DNA of 64,000 nt from Ascaphus truei (GCA_036426205.1 WSYH01000662.1:62001-126000); one strand, 5' to 3'. Counted from the stretch's first letter, positions 48,762 to 59,840 are shown. Translations and numbers: made by a program. Notes: generated from the sequence alone by a model not told the origin.

Positions 48762-49387
48762 TCACCATAGACTTTGCCAATCAGCTGGCGCCGAGCCACT
48801 GCCAGTCCTATATTCTTGATTATACACGTAGTTGACAGGTGACTGCGGGACTACTACACCTGTAGTCAGCTGATGAGGCTGGAAATTGCTTAGGTACATG
48901 CAAGCTTGCTGGAATCTGAACGCGAATTCCGGCTCAGGCTGCAGGTATCCGGGCGGGGACAGACAGCAAGGGTTGTCGGGCACCAGATTTTCACTGAAGT
49001 CGGACCGTTATTGAAAGCCGGTGCTGGTGCTGGCGCATTGCTTGCCTGCGACTGACATTTCTTAGTTGGTTTTAACATGACCTTTCGCCTTTTGAAGTCT
49101 CCATGATCATAGATATGGGAAAAATCCGGTGATACACACCAATACCCTCCAATAACACCGGGATCAATACGAAAAAAACACGGATCGATACATAACTTTT
49201 TCCTTATTGCACGCTTCCACACATGAGCATCTGGTGAAAAATTGTAAAAGTCATAGTTTTCGATAAAATACTGATAAATTTGAACAACTGTTGCCATCTT
49301 ATCATCTGTTGCATTGATCGCGGCCCATATTAAATAAGCGTACGTTCTATCGGGTTTTTGGAACACGGACTGCAGTTGTGCACTCAT
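48762..49387 (-). pseudogene. Forkhead-domain protein of the transposon
   Basis: The start MSAQLQSVFQKPDR is chosen because a TATA-like TTTAAAAG lies about 130 bases upstream (49,516-49,523). An in-frame ATG at 49,462 is an alternative. Residues 11 to about 105 form a forkhead (winged-helix) domain: TYAYLIWAAINATDDKMATV, QIYQYFIENYDFY, recognition helix WKRAIRKKLC, then CFFRIDP, GGYWCVSPDF, YDHGDFKRRK. Canonical forkheads have W-x-N-S-I-R-H-N-L-S; here the Asn and His that contact bases are Arg and Lys. A frameshift near 49,000 moves the tail to the frame ending SAPADWQSLW at 48,762. The gene converges on the BEN gene. Confidence 0.78.
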
Positions 49388-49515
49388 CTCGGAACTCTCA
49401 GGACAATAGAACACCAGACACTGCGCATTTAGTTTTAATATGAAAAGCCTAAATTGATACATTATTGTAACTTCTTCAGTCCAAGGGCCAATTTACAATG
49501 GACCACTGTGGTATT

Positions 49516-49523
49516 CTTTTAAA
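49516..49523 (-). promoter_or_regulatory. TATA-like box of the forkhead gene
   Basis: TTTAAAAG on the minus strand, upstream of the forkhead reading and inside the right end of the transposon. Confidence 0.4.
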
Positions 49524-49782
49524 CACCTTCAAGTCGACACATTACTGAAGCGCATGCGCATTACAATTCATGAATATCTGCCATCTGGCGGATACGCGAA
49601 GAATTGCAACCAATTAAATCCGAAACCATTATCAATAAACACATAAACCGCGGGTGTGAATGCAACATGAATGCGGTATGAATGCGGTCAGAATGAGGCA
49701 TGAACGTGGTGAAATGCGTGGCATTCGGAAAAAATCCCCGAAAAAATTCGGAGATGTTGGAGAATAAAAGGGGCCGCGGCTG

Positions 49783-50270
49783 TATATGCAAAATAAGTTT
49801 ATTTTCTTCTCTGGATAGCTGCTGTGCTGGCCTATTCAGTAGGAACAGCCATGGATCAAATGGTATCTCGAGGTCCAAATTCCTCTGTAGCCAAATATGA
49901 ATTTCCTTCCAGGGGGTTAAATCCGAGGGCAAGACCACAGCATGCGCAACAAGTCTGCTTGCTCTCCGCATTGTTTGGGACACAATGGGGAGTACCCTTC
50001 GATGAATTTGGATAATTTTAGCGGGGTGACGTACCACCTCATCATTACTTTATATGCATTCTCCTTTAGTGACGTGCAGATTGAGCTTTTCGCAGTGGCC
50101 AAAAATATCTCCTCGCAGTCTGTTACTTCTAGTGTTTCCCCTAGAACTTCATCCCATTGAGCCGTGTAATAAGGAGGCCGACAGTGCTCTCATCCAGAAC
50201 AGGCTATCTCTTTGTACATTTGAGAAGTAAGTCCCTGGTGTCTGTTTCCAGTAGTTAGAAATTTGTCAGT
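49783..50270 (-). mobile_element. Interrupted L1, 5' part seen (ORF2)
   Basis: Minus-strand ORF2 sequence: SSICTSLKENAYKVMMRWYV, the Cys-rich motif CPKQCGEQADLLRMLWSCP, and LNRPAQQLSREENKLILHI, at whose end the transposon is inserted. The L1 itself is cut off at about 50,270, next to an LTR-like start. Confidence 0.82.
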
Positions 50271-50275
50271 GGGTG

Positions 50276-51030
50276 TAAGGAATCGGGGAACACGTCCCTT
50301 GCGACGTGTTCCCTCCTTACCTGTCATCTCTCAGACATCCGCTCTGGCCCCAGCGCGTGCGAGCACCCATGCTCTGCTTACAGAGCGCACGCACGCGCAG
50401 CTCTTCAAGTGTGCCACAGAGCTTAGCTCTGCCTCCTCGGATGTGCCGCGCTTCTCTCACAAGCGGTGCGCACACGTGACGACGTGCACCGCTCCCCAGA
50501 TGCGTGGCAAGTATTCGTTTAGCCCACTTGTCTCCTGCATCCAATCCTTGCCTCTGCGGAAGCTGCGCCTCTGCTCTGATTCCCTTGCTACTGGTTCCTG
50601 TGAGCTACAAATACCCTGCACTTCCTTTCCTATCTTGCTGAGCATAACTTGTTGTAGCCTTGAGCTCCTGCGTCTGTTGTGCCTTGCTCTTTGTCCTGTG
50701 TAATTTTTGTAGTTTAACTCTTCGTGTACCAACCCGGCTTGACTTTGGAACCCCTCTGGATACTAACCCCGGCTTACCCTCAACTATGCTGATATCTCCA
50801 TGATTCTGAACTCTCCAACCCCAGTCCACGGCTAACAGACTTGACTATTCTGTACTCTCCATTCCAAGACCTTGGCAAGTATCAACAAACCCACTCTCTC
50901 CAACCCAGACCCGGCTACTTTGACAATCCGCCTGCCAGGCACAGCTTCCGCTGCTGTGGGTGCGTGGTTTACTACTTCCCCACCTCAGTACCGGGATCCT
51001 GTCTTCCTCGTGGGCAGCGCAAGCATTACA
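50276..51030 (+). mobile_element. LTR and leader of a Sushi-ichi-type element (putative)
   Basis: TGTAAGGAATCGGGG at the start, promoter-like and CT-rich sequence, and a following gag gene fit a 5' LTR plus leader. A right LTR was not found. Confidence 0.4.
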
Positions 51031-51966
51031 GTATGCTCAGCCCAATGAACATGGACCCCCCTGAGGTGGACCAAGCCCTGTCTTCGATTTCTGAGCATTT
51101 CCAATACCTGGATAATCAGATTGCTTTCCTTACTCAAAACCAGGCCACGGTTTCCCTTAACCAATCAAAATCCAGAATTATTAGATCTACTACCTTGTCT
51201 GTTTCTTCCCCTGAAGACTCTCTCTCCCTTGAGCCACGTCTCCCCACTTCCAATTGATATGCGGGAGATCCTCATGGATGCCGAGGTTTACTCAACCAAT
51301 GTGACGTACAGCTCGAGTTAACCCCTTCCCGCTTCTCTTCTGATAGATTTAAGGTGGGGTATATTATCGCTTTATTAACCAGAGACGCACTGGAATGGGC
51401 ATCCCCCATCTGGGAGAAGAGACCGGAGCTTATCCAAGACTTCCCACGCTTGAAGAAGGAATTTAAGCAAGTCTTTGATACCCCTGGCTATAGGATTACT
51501 GCTGCTTCTTCTTTATTTCACATTTGTCAGGGTCACAGACCGGTTACAAAATACGCTCTGGAATTTCAGACCATCGCAGCAGAGACAGGCTGGAATGATG
51601 AGGCGCTATCTGCAGCTTTCTGACAAGGTCTCTCCGAGACTTTAAAGAATGAATTTGCTGCTCAAGAAAGACTTACGGTGCTTGAGGATCTTATTGCCAT
51701 GTGTATTAGGGTGGATCAATGCCTTCAAGAAAAGAGGCTTGAACGCAATCACTCACGTTCTCTCACACACCTTGCTCTTGTTCCCAGTCTGTCTCCTTCC
51801 TTTTCCAGCTCTTGAGGCTCTAGAACCAATGCAGTTAGGAAGTCACCAGCTCTCGCCTTCAGAGAAACAAAGTCGGAGAACTGGAGGATTATGTCTTTAC
51901 TGCGGACTGCCGGGTAACCTGGTGCTTCACTGTCCCACGAAGCCGGGAAATGTCAACACCCAATGA
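51031..51966 (+). pseudogene. Gag of Sushi-ichi/PEG10-type Ty3/Gypsy element
   Basis: The reading starts MLSPMNMDPPEVDQ and continues in broken frames. The capsid part is clear: KVGYIIALLTRDALEWASPI, then KEFKQVFDTPGYRITAASSL, VTKYALEFQTIAAETGWNDE and LIAMCIRVDQCLQEKR. This is the Gag type shared with domesticated PEG10/RTL genes. Stops and frame changes (after PTSN near 51,257; after LSAAF at 51,623) and the absence of protease and pol make it a remnant. The CCHC-like end (CLYCGLPGNLVLHCP) is in yet another frame. Gag would form the particle shell. Confidence 0.78.
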
Positions 51967-52089
51967 GGTATAAGGGGGTCTCATTGGGTATCATTTCTTC
52001 TTCCCCTCCTAGTAAGAGAGATCTACCTACCAGGACCATGCTGTCTATCTTCCTTGTGGGTTCTGGCTTCCTAGTTCCTGCCTCTGCCT

Positions 52090-53891
52090 TCGACTCCAGA
52101 GGGTAGGTTAACCCCTTAATTACTTTTGTGGTTATTAACCGCTAAGGTGATTAAGGGGTTAGGGGACATTAGATTGTATTTTGCTATGTATTTTTCTGGC
52201 AGCAGAGGATAGGGACCTGCAGTAATCCTGATGAGGACACCCTACATAATGCCAGGGGTAAGTAGAACTGTATTTATTTACTTTATTTATGCTGGCTAAT
52301 GTGTTTAATAATGGGCAAATAATCTATGATCCATGTCTGGATAATATTTATTATGCCCATTACTGTACTGCATGTATTTGGTGGTGGCGGTGGTTGGGTG
52401 TATTTATTTAAATGACGGCCATGTTTTATTTTTTACATACAGGATTGGTACCGCAGGGCAGCAGGGTCCCATGGAGAACAACTGAGGATTCCTGGACTCC
52501 CATGGGTACCACCTGAGGACCCCTGGACATCTACGGGTACCACCTGAGGACTCACGTGGGACACCTGTGGGGAAGAACTGGGGCCCCAAAGCTGTGCGGG
52601 ACCCGCGTACCGCAGGGACCACCCAAGGGACACAAGACCCATGTGGGAACAACCCGAGGGCCCCCAGACCCACATGGGAACATACCCGAGCACCCCCAGA
52701 CACCTGTGGGGACAACCCTGGAACCCCCAGACAACTACAGGGACCACCACCAGACTACCATGGGGACCACCTGGAGGCCCACGGAGCTTAGCGGGGACCA
52801 CCAGGTGGCCCCCAGACACCTGTGGGCAACCCTCAGAGTGCACTGTGTGGCCTGCGGACACCCGTTGGGACCACCGGGGACCCCCTTCAGTCTGGGATAT
52901 TAATCCTGTATGTAAAAAAATGAATTATGTTTTTATGTGGGGGCACAGGAGGTGGGTGGGTTGTGTATTGGTGTTTATTAAATATTGTAATGTTTATTGT
53001 GGGCCAAAGAGATGGGTAGTGGGGCTGTCATGTGTATTGTTTTTATTGTGGGTAGCGGGGGTGTGTGAAGGGGGTATTGTCCCCAAGGATGGGTGGTTAG
53101 GCCTACCAGGTGGGTGGTGTGGGCGGGTGGGTTAACCCCTTAATTACTATAGCAGTTAATAACCGCTAAGTTTATTAAGGGGTTAGGAGATATTAGATTG
53201 TCTCTTTTTATACTTCTGTATTGTTTGTGGCAGTGGGGGACATGGACTGTGATAAGGATGAGGACGGCCTTCATCGTGGCAGCCTGGCAGGGGTGAGTGC
53301 AAGATGTATTTACTTATTTATGCTGCTTAATGTATTTTAAATGGGCATGTGCACTATTATCCATATGTGGATAATAGTAATTTTGCCCATTATTGTAATG
53401 TATGTGTTAGGGGGCAGGGGGGTGTATTTATTTTAAAGCATTGTTTATTTTTGGGGGGCACACCATTGGTATTGCAGGCCAATGGGGACCCCCGGACACC
53501 CACGGGGATCAAGCAGGTACCCCTGCGGGGATCAGCCGGGAACACCCGCTGGCCTGTTTTATGAATTGTGTGCCTGAAAAAAGGTAAACACATTTATTTT
53601 CTATATACAGCTTCTTTTGCACCTGCCTTTAGCTGGTGCGTTTTTCCAGCAGACTTTTAAAGCACTATTGACTTAGCGCTGTTTAGTGAATCCCGCCGAC
53701 TGGCAAAAAATGGTGCGTTTGTCGATTTTTGCCTAATCGGATGGATTTTTTTCACATGGCTGAAAAAATGCCTTTTAAGGCCGATGAAGTGTTGTTCTCA
53801 CTGCTTAGTAAATCAAGCAGCAGGCTGTATTGGCCTTAAAAGCCACTTTGCGCTCTTAAAACCACTTATCACAGCTTAGTGCATAGCCCCC
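52090..53891 (-). repeat. Right inverted arm of the giant element (internally duplicated)
   Basis: An inverted counterpart of 39,549-40,880. The segment with the AACCCCTTAAT...ATTAAGGGGTTA palindrome occurs twice (52,105-52,165 and 53,133-53,185), so this arm has a tandem duplication. GC-rich minisatellites lie at 52,440-52,890 and 53,470-53,550. A donor-like GGGGTGAGTG follows an Asp/Glu-coding stretch (about 53,245-53,292), mirroring the left arm. Confidence 0.55.
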
Positions 53892-53894
53892 AGT

Positions 53895-55400
53895 ATCTTT
53901 TATTCAGCACAACAGCTCTAGCCGTGTGAGCTAAACCAGCTGATGGGCTGCAGCACATACTGTCTACTAACAGCATACCTCCAAGGGATATCTATTCTTG
54001 CTGATTGTATTTGTAACCTTGAAATCACTTCAAACACAAAGTAAAAATATGTTGTGAGGTTTGTGAGGGCTGTGAGGGCTGTGAGTTACTAAGGCTAGGT
54101 GACATTAAATAAAAGTTGAACAGAACATGGGCAACCTCATTCTACTGGGTTAGAAGAAAATGGGTATCACTTATGATTCAAGCAATTACTATTATTCTTT
54201 GTAGACGAATATTCTTGGTACTATCTGGATGTTATACATTTTCATCTTATTAGACCAGATCGGTGCAATCTCGTTTATATACTGTAGCTTATACAGGAGG
54301 CATCAAATCACTTTAATCTCACTAAATTTCAGTGCATTTCCGACATTCATTAAGGACAGTGGAATCAACTACTGTAGGTCAAGACACCTCCAGAGTAAGT
54401 AACTGTATTATGCACTAGTACAGTATACTATTAACTGTAGTACTGCTGTGTGTGTGTTTGTTTTATTCTTTTCAATAACCACACTGTATTTGTCTTTATA
54501 CATATACTGTAGATGCCTTGACTTGAACCTCATTGGATTATTCTGACATGCATTAATGCATCGTCTGCACAAACATTTTAAGCCTATGAACAAAGATGAA
54601 CTAGCGAAGGGGCTAAAGAATTACTGGAATTAATTTTTAAGACTGGAAACTTGCAATAACTACAAAAATCATATAATAAATGTGGTGGGTGTGAATGGTT
54701 TATTTAGATTTGCACTTTTTACCAGATGAGGGAAATGGGCCAGTATTCAGATGTGTTCTAATCTCCCAATTCACATGCAGGACTATGATGGAGTGATAAA
54801 GGCTCTGTACCATTCCTGGATTTACAGTAAGCAGCGTGTCTCGGTGCTCTTAAGAACTGTGGATACAAGGTCAGATTTAACAAAGAAAAACTATGTCTCA
54901 TACTATACATTTCTAGTGCCATTGTTACATTGTATCTTGTATAGAAACACGTGTAGTTTTTTGCAAGTTCAACATAGCTTTGGTAAATATACTGTATTTA
55001 GCGCAACATCTACCGTACACAATAATTAAATCACACAGAATACAATCATACTGGCCAAATGTTTTACTCTTTTTAAAGAAGTAGCAAGACTTACTGTTTT
55101 CAGTGCCACACATACCCAAGTTTAAATCCCAGGAATATATTTGCAATTTGTGGCAGCACTGCGATCGCTACTGTCAGAATCATACTGTACAGTAGTGTAC
55201 TTCTTAAGTCCCTTATAAATTCTACCTATGTCCCTAGTAGTACAAGTCACACACTCTAGGAACCATTACACAAATTCATTCATCTTTTTCAAAACCATAA
55301 AAGGTAGGAATTCATTGTAATGTAAAATAAATAAAACTTGATTTAGCAGCCCTCTTTTTGGCTGGTGTTATAAGTCTTGAACATTTTCTTTTTGTCTCAC
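53895..55400. other. Gene-free stretch with a SINE-like piece
   Basis: At about 53,905-53,960 the minus strand has an A-box-like 'ggtttagctcacacggctagagc'. Otherwise nothing is recognised. Confidence 0.4.
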
Positions 55401-55492
55401 CTGGAGGAGGGGTCAGGATCAGGCTTCACATGAACAATGGATGGGTATTCCTCCTCCTCCTCACGCAGGGGGAGTAGGATCCAAAATTCAAG
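55401..55492 (-). CDS. Exon of unrecognised protein (second)
   Basis: A 92-bp minus-strand exon with acceptor AAACTTCAG and donor CCAG|GTGAGA. Joined in phase 0 to the preceding exon, it reads LEFWILLPLREEEEEYPSIV followed by HVKPDPDPSS. No family was recognised; a run of five Glu and a Pro/Asp-rich end are the only features. Confidence 0.45.
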
Positions 55493-55579
55493 CTGAAGTT
55501 TTAAAAGAAAAGAAGTAATTCAATACACATTCAGCAATTAGCACTTAGTAAAGTACAACACACAGACGACAATACTCAC

Positions 55580-55774
55580 GGGATCAGTAAAGATAATATC
55601 CCAGTCCGCATCCAGCTCCTCATAATTGCCTTTCCCCTCCTCCAGCCACCATAGGTGGTCATTGTCCCCAACCCCCTCAGTGCCATGGCTATGCCAGGGT
55701 GTCAATCCCTGCTCCTCCTCCTTCTGGTCACTGACCAATAGAAGGAGGAGCGTGTTTGCTTTGGCAGTGTCCCT
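55580..55774 (-). CDS. Exon of unrecognised protein (first)
   Basis: A 195-bp minus-strand exon (65 codons, phase 0 at both ends) with acceptor TTTTGTAG and donor CCC|GTGAGT. It reads RDTAKANTLLLLLVSDQKEE, then a His/Gly/Asp-rich part, then GNYEELDADWDIIFTDP. The open phase on both sides and consistent splice sites support real coding history. Whether this is a host gene or a transposon gene is not known. Another possible exon end lies near 55,880 (donor GTAAAT). Confidence 0.45.
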
Positions 55775-55799
55775 CTACAAAACATAAAGTGATAAGAGA

Positions 55800-57290
55800 G
55801 TTTAAACACAACAGTAGATTGTATAAATAATATGAATATAAACACACAAAACATGCCATTATTTAACTACTGCATTTACCATATTCACACACTTTGGTCG
55901 GAAAACAAAAATCCCCATGCTCCATTGAATCTGCCGGACACATACCGAATTGCAAGTACATAAAAAAACCCACAAATATTTCTGACAGTTTATCCCAACC
56001 TGACTGCTTTTCATTTCAGAGAATATATTTAGTATAGCATAATGTGTTGTAGAATATGTTCAATACATTCTGAGTATTATGGATAAACGTTAATTTCTGC
56101 AGCTTGTTTTTTTTCTTTTTTCTTTTGATCATGCTAATGCATATCTCTTGCTTCTTCTCTTGTTTTATCCATTCCCATTGATTTTTAGCTTTTGTGTTGG
56201 TGATGTTCTGAAGACTGAAAGTCTTAAAGATCAAATACATTCTACTGAAGATATCTTTAGAGTGCAAAGTGATTAAAAACAAAACCTTTGTTTTTAAACA
56301 AAAATATAACAAAGTGATTGCCCACTGCAGTATGAAGATAATAATGTATTCTACTGCAATTTAGATGTTATCACAGATGTAGAAAATAAAAACATAGAAC
56401 TTTATGGCAGATAACAACCTCTTGTTTGCTTTATTTAAAAAAAAAAAGAAGCTTTTTATGCATGCTGCACTGTGTTTTACCTTCCTTGTTGTGCCATAAC
56501 AATTTAGAGATTCTGTTAAAGTATTTTACAAATTTGATCCCTTTTCTACAAAATTGAATATGTTTCTTCACAAATAAGAACTGGTATTTGGTATGATAAA
56601 AAGTTTAAAATGTAACCTTTGGTGAATTGGGAAAAGGAAAAAGTGTTATTGTTCTCTGTGGGGCACAGGAATAACTCATGCAATATTCAATAAAATTACT
56701 CATTGTGTGAGATATAAACAAAAAATGGTTAAGTAATTGCATATCACTGAATTAAATACAGTAGACAAAGTGCTGGAGATGGGCACAAATTGAGAGAAAA
56801 AGCAAATATCCTAAGAGGAGCATTAGACCATCTAAACTGCAACAGTTATTCAGAACAAAGCTGATTCGGCAAGGCATTTTTAATAAATAACAAAACTAGA
56901 AAGACACAGTTAGACACTAACCCAAAGTTAATATGGGAAAAGTAAAGATGTGATCAATAAAAAGACCTAATCATTTGTGTCTTCTGTTTATTTTTACCAA
57001 TATTATGTGTTTGGCTTAAAATTAATGTTATATTGGTTAAACTCATAATATTTTTAAAGAAATAACATACCGTATAAGAAAAAAAACCTCAACAATATAC
57101 TGATATACTGTAGTAAACCTAAATAAATGAAATCTCCTTGCTCAGCGAGTATAATAAAGTAGTTAGATAAAAGGTGCATCAACAGGATAAATGAAAGAGA
57201 TAATAAAAAAGAGAAAGTCTCTGTATATTGCACTATGTTAAAAATGTACTTTTAATACACAAGTTAAAATAATGTCAAATAATAGAACAT
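55800..57290. other. Gene-free AT-rich stretch
   Basis: No feature recognised beyond short A-runs and T-runs. Confidence 0.45.
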
Positions 57291-57299
57291 GGACTTACA

Positions 57300-57350
57300 G
57301 TAACAGTGTGGAACAGTGAAGAAAAAACGAAGCACCAAGTCCAGCTGTAG

Positions 57351-57381
<31 letters not shown>

Positions 57382-57735
57382 CACTATATTAATCAACGAC
57401 AAATTCAGTCAACACACTGTAATTGACAGATGGTATTAGCAGATGCTAGTCCCATAGAGAGTAAATATGATACGAAACCAATCCAAAGACCAGTAAAGGA
57501 GACAGCAGACTGAGCTTCTGGGTTTAATCCAAAAGGCTATATTCACAACATGAAATACACGTAAGCCAACGTTTCGGTCCCTCAGAGAGACCTCTGCACG
57601 GCCCTGAGGAAGGTCTCTCTGTGGGACCGAAACGTTGGCTTACGGTGTATTTCATGTGTGAATATAGACTTTTGGATTAACCCCGAGCGGATGCCTGCTG
57701 TCTCTTTACTGGTCTTTGGATTGGTTTCGTATCAT
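57300..57735. mobile_element. Foldback related to the Penelope-like element
   Basis: The left arm (about 57,470-57,585, minus) and right arm (about 57,605-57,735, plus) are inverted copies. Before them, 57,318-57,354 shares 'gaagcaccaagtcca' and its flanks with 62,500-62,537 in the Penelope-like element, which ties the two families together. A TA microsatellite (57,354-57,382) interrupts the left side. Confidence 0.6.
57599..57640 (+). ncRNA. Hammerhead-like motif
   Basis: Stem I GGCC/GGCT (57,600-603 with 57,637-640; one G-U pair), core CTGAGGA, one extra A, stem II GGTC/GACC (57,612-615 with 57,625-628), GAAA (57,629-632), palindromic ACGT and T before the stem I strand. The extra A before stem II departs from known active hammerheads. 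Confidence 0.45.
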
Positions 57736-58035
57736 TAATATATACTATATATATATATATATTATATTATATTATATATGTATATAGATTGCACTATAAC
57801 TGTATGCTCATCTGCATGTCTTTGGCAGGTCTGCGCACCCCCGCCTTTCCCATTATCACCCACATACGCACTTCCACTGCACAAGGGATTCTGGGAAATG
57901 ACATGCAAATGAGCACACAGTGTCCACTTTTTGTCCTCAAAAACCCATTTTTAACAGTTCCCTATAGGCTTACTGTCATCTGCTCACTGGTCACAGCTTT
58001 GACACAGCCAGTATAAGGGCTGACCCAGAAAACCA

Positions 58036-58084
58036 CCCACAGACAGCCGTTTCGTCGACCTTGATGGGTCTCATCAGTGTGGGG
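58036..58084 (-). ncRNA. Hammerhead ribozyme, copy 1
   Basis: Reading the minus strand: CCCACA (stem I), CTGATGA (core), GACC-CATCAA-GGTC (stem II), GAC (three extra bases), GAAA, CGGCTGTC ending in the cleavage triplet GTC, then TGTGGG closing stem I with six perfect pairs. Stem III (ACGGCTGT) is a near-palindrome like that of the newt satellite hammerhead, which acts best as a dimer. The three extra bases before GAAA should weaken or abolish activity in this copy. Confidence 0.8.
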
Positions 58085-58453
58085 TTTGATTTTATATGGG
58101 AATGCAAGAGAGGCTAGTGGGATAGGCTAAACCATAATACTGAGTTAAGGTTATGGTGAGTAAAAAAAGTGAAACAAAAAAAACCTCCTCACAGGAGCAA
58201 AGTATGCATTAACTGCATGCTCGTCTGCAATGTCTTTAGCAGGTCTTCAACCACCCGCCTTTCCCCATTATCACCAGCATACCAGCACTTCCACTGTCAG
58301 CAAAGGGATTCTGGGGAAATGACATGCAAATGAGCACACAGTGTCACTTTTCGCCTCAATAACCAGTTTTAACATGGTTCCCTATAGGCTTAGTGCTTGC
58401 TCGCATGGTCACACTTTGAGCACAGCCAGGGTTAAGGTGCATACCCAGAAAAC

Positions 58454-58501
58454 CACCCACGCCATGCCCGTTTCGACCTTGATGGGTCTCATCAGTGTGG
58501 G
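58454..58501 (-). ncRNA. Hammerhead ribozyme, copy 2
   Basis: The minus strand has a perfect core: CTGATGA, GACC-CATCAA-GGTC, GAAA with no extra bases. Stem I strands (CCCAC and GTGGG) are kept, but the cleavage triplet region has changed (ATGGC in place of TGTC), so cleavage is not expected. Copies 1 and 2 together define an intact ancestral ribozyme. Confidence 0.8.
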
Positions 58502-58869
58502 TTGATTTTACTGGGAATGCAGAGAGGCTATGGATAGGCTAAACCTAATACTGAGTAAGTTTGGTGAGTAAAAAAAGTGACAAAAACCCTCCACAGAAAG
58601 CGAATATGCAAATATAACTGTATGCTCATCTTGCATGTCTTAGGCAGGTCTGTCAACCCCCGCCTTTCCCCATTTCACCCCCACAAATAGCAGCACTTCC
58701 ACTGCAGTCAAGGGATTCTGGGAAATGACATGGCAATGCCACACAGTGTGCACTTTTTATGCGGTCAATATAGCCTACAATCTCCTTGTTTAACATGGTT
58801 CCCCTCTAGTCTGAAGCTTGCTGCATGGTCAGTCCAGCTTTGGCACAGCCAGCATAATATATATGCATG

Positions 58870-59840
58870 ATCAACCAATTCAAAGAAATGGTAAGGATAT
58901 GCATGCTGAAATATATTCCAAATAATCAAACAGCACCAAGCCAAATCAATATCTACATTGCAAATGAAACAATCAAATCCTAAAAACAAACTATCTGAAA
59001 AATAATCTATGGTTAAAGTAACCACCAGTGACTAATCTAACTTTCCAAAATAAGCCATTAAAATCACTTTGCAAACACGCCTTTAAAATAACATTGAATA
59101 AATAACATGTACTTTACAAACACATTTTTACCAAAGCAGCAAATTACATAAAAAAAAAACATCAAACAAGTTTTATTATACCTATATGATTTCCATCTAT
59201 AGTTCACATACATACATACAGGTGCAAAAAAAGAGCATACAAAACAATTAATAACATTAAAATAAACATCACATACATCCAGTGACTGTCCCTGTACGTT
59301 GTATGTCCAGTACATACATAAATTCAAGGCCAATAATGGACATACAAAAAAAGAAAGGATGACATGAAAAAATGCAAACAAAAACCATGTAAGTAAATAA
59401 CATACATTTTGTGTGTGGTTTAACTTACCATTAGATGACAACCACACCTAATCCCGTTGAACCGGATGTGTTGAATAAATATCAAAGAACAGGTAACCAG
59501 GAACCATAAAAAATAATAACCATTACAATCTTAAAGTGTGTCTGTGTCTTCTTTCTTCTGATTTGTAATCCATAGTGGGGGTCTTCATTGTATCATTCTC
59601 CGTCTCATCTGGTATCTTTTCCGTCTTTTTCCAGGTCTTCTTATTTCATTGGCCAAACCCAGCTGTTCTTCTTCTTTGGGGAAGGTCCTTCCTCCTCGGC
59701 GTCTGGTTTGAAAATATGAACACATAGGCTTTTTTTTTTAGGCCTTAGAAGTCACATTTCGTCATATGGTTTCCCACGGCCCATTGATTTGGCCGTGCAA
59801 ACCATGTTATTTTGCGAAAACAAAAAAAAAAATTTGATGA
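58870..59840. other. Gene-free stretch, possible transposon exon
   Basis: A minus-strand purine-rich reading near 59,570-59,710 (RPGKRRKRYQMRRRM) resembles basic tails of transposon proteins, but I cannot support it as a gene. Confidence 0.3.

Larger units (their letters stand above)
45052..49782. mobile_element. BEN/forkhead transposon (novel, TA-flanked)
   Basis: A 4,731-bp insertion in an L1. The ends are CAGCTGCGGCCGCCTTTAT and, reverse-complemented, CAGCCGCGGCCCCTTTTAT (about 19 of the first 24 bases alike). TA flanks both ends (45,050-51 and 49,783-84). Joining the flanks at one TA restores the L1 reading LILHI-ATVTRCEIAALW without loss, which fixes both boundaries to the base. The insert holds a BEN-domain gene (plus) and a forkhead gene (minus), transcribed towards each other. 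No DDE transposase, helicase or polymerase reading is visible. CAG ends and TA duplication resemble Tc1/mariner-pogo elements. Confidence 0.85.
57789..58860. repeat. Tandem array of a 410-420-bp hammerhead repeat
   Basis: Two full copies and one part copy. The landmark GGGATTCTGGG lies at 57,885, 58,305 and 58,712 (spacing 420 and 407). Copies 1 and 2 contain a hammerhead on the minus strand; copy 3 is cut off before it. Each copy has the 'gacatgcaaatgagcac' type block also seen at 6,070-6,175. Confidence 0.85.

Noticed and set aside
52404..53135. Readings of 100-160 codons on both strands
   Set aside because: GC-rich minisatellite in the element arm gives open frames on both strands.
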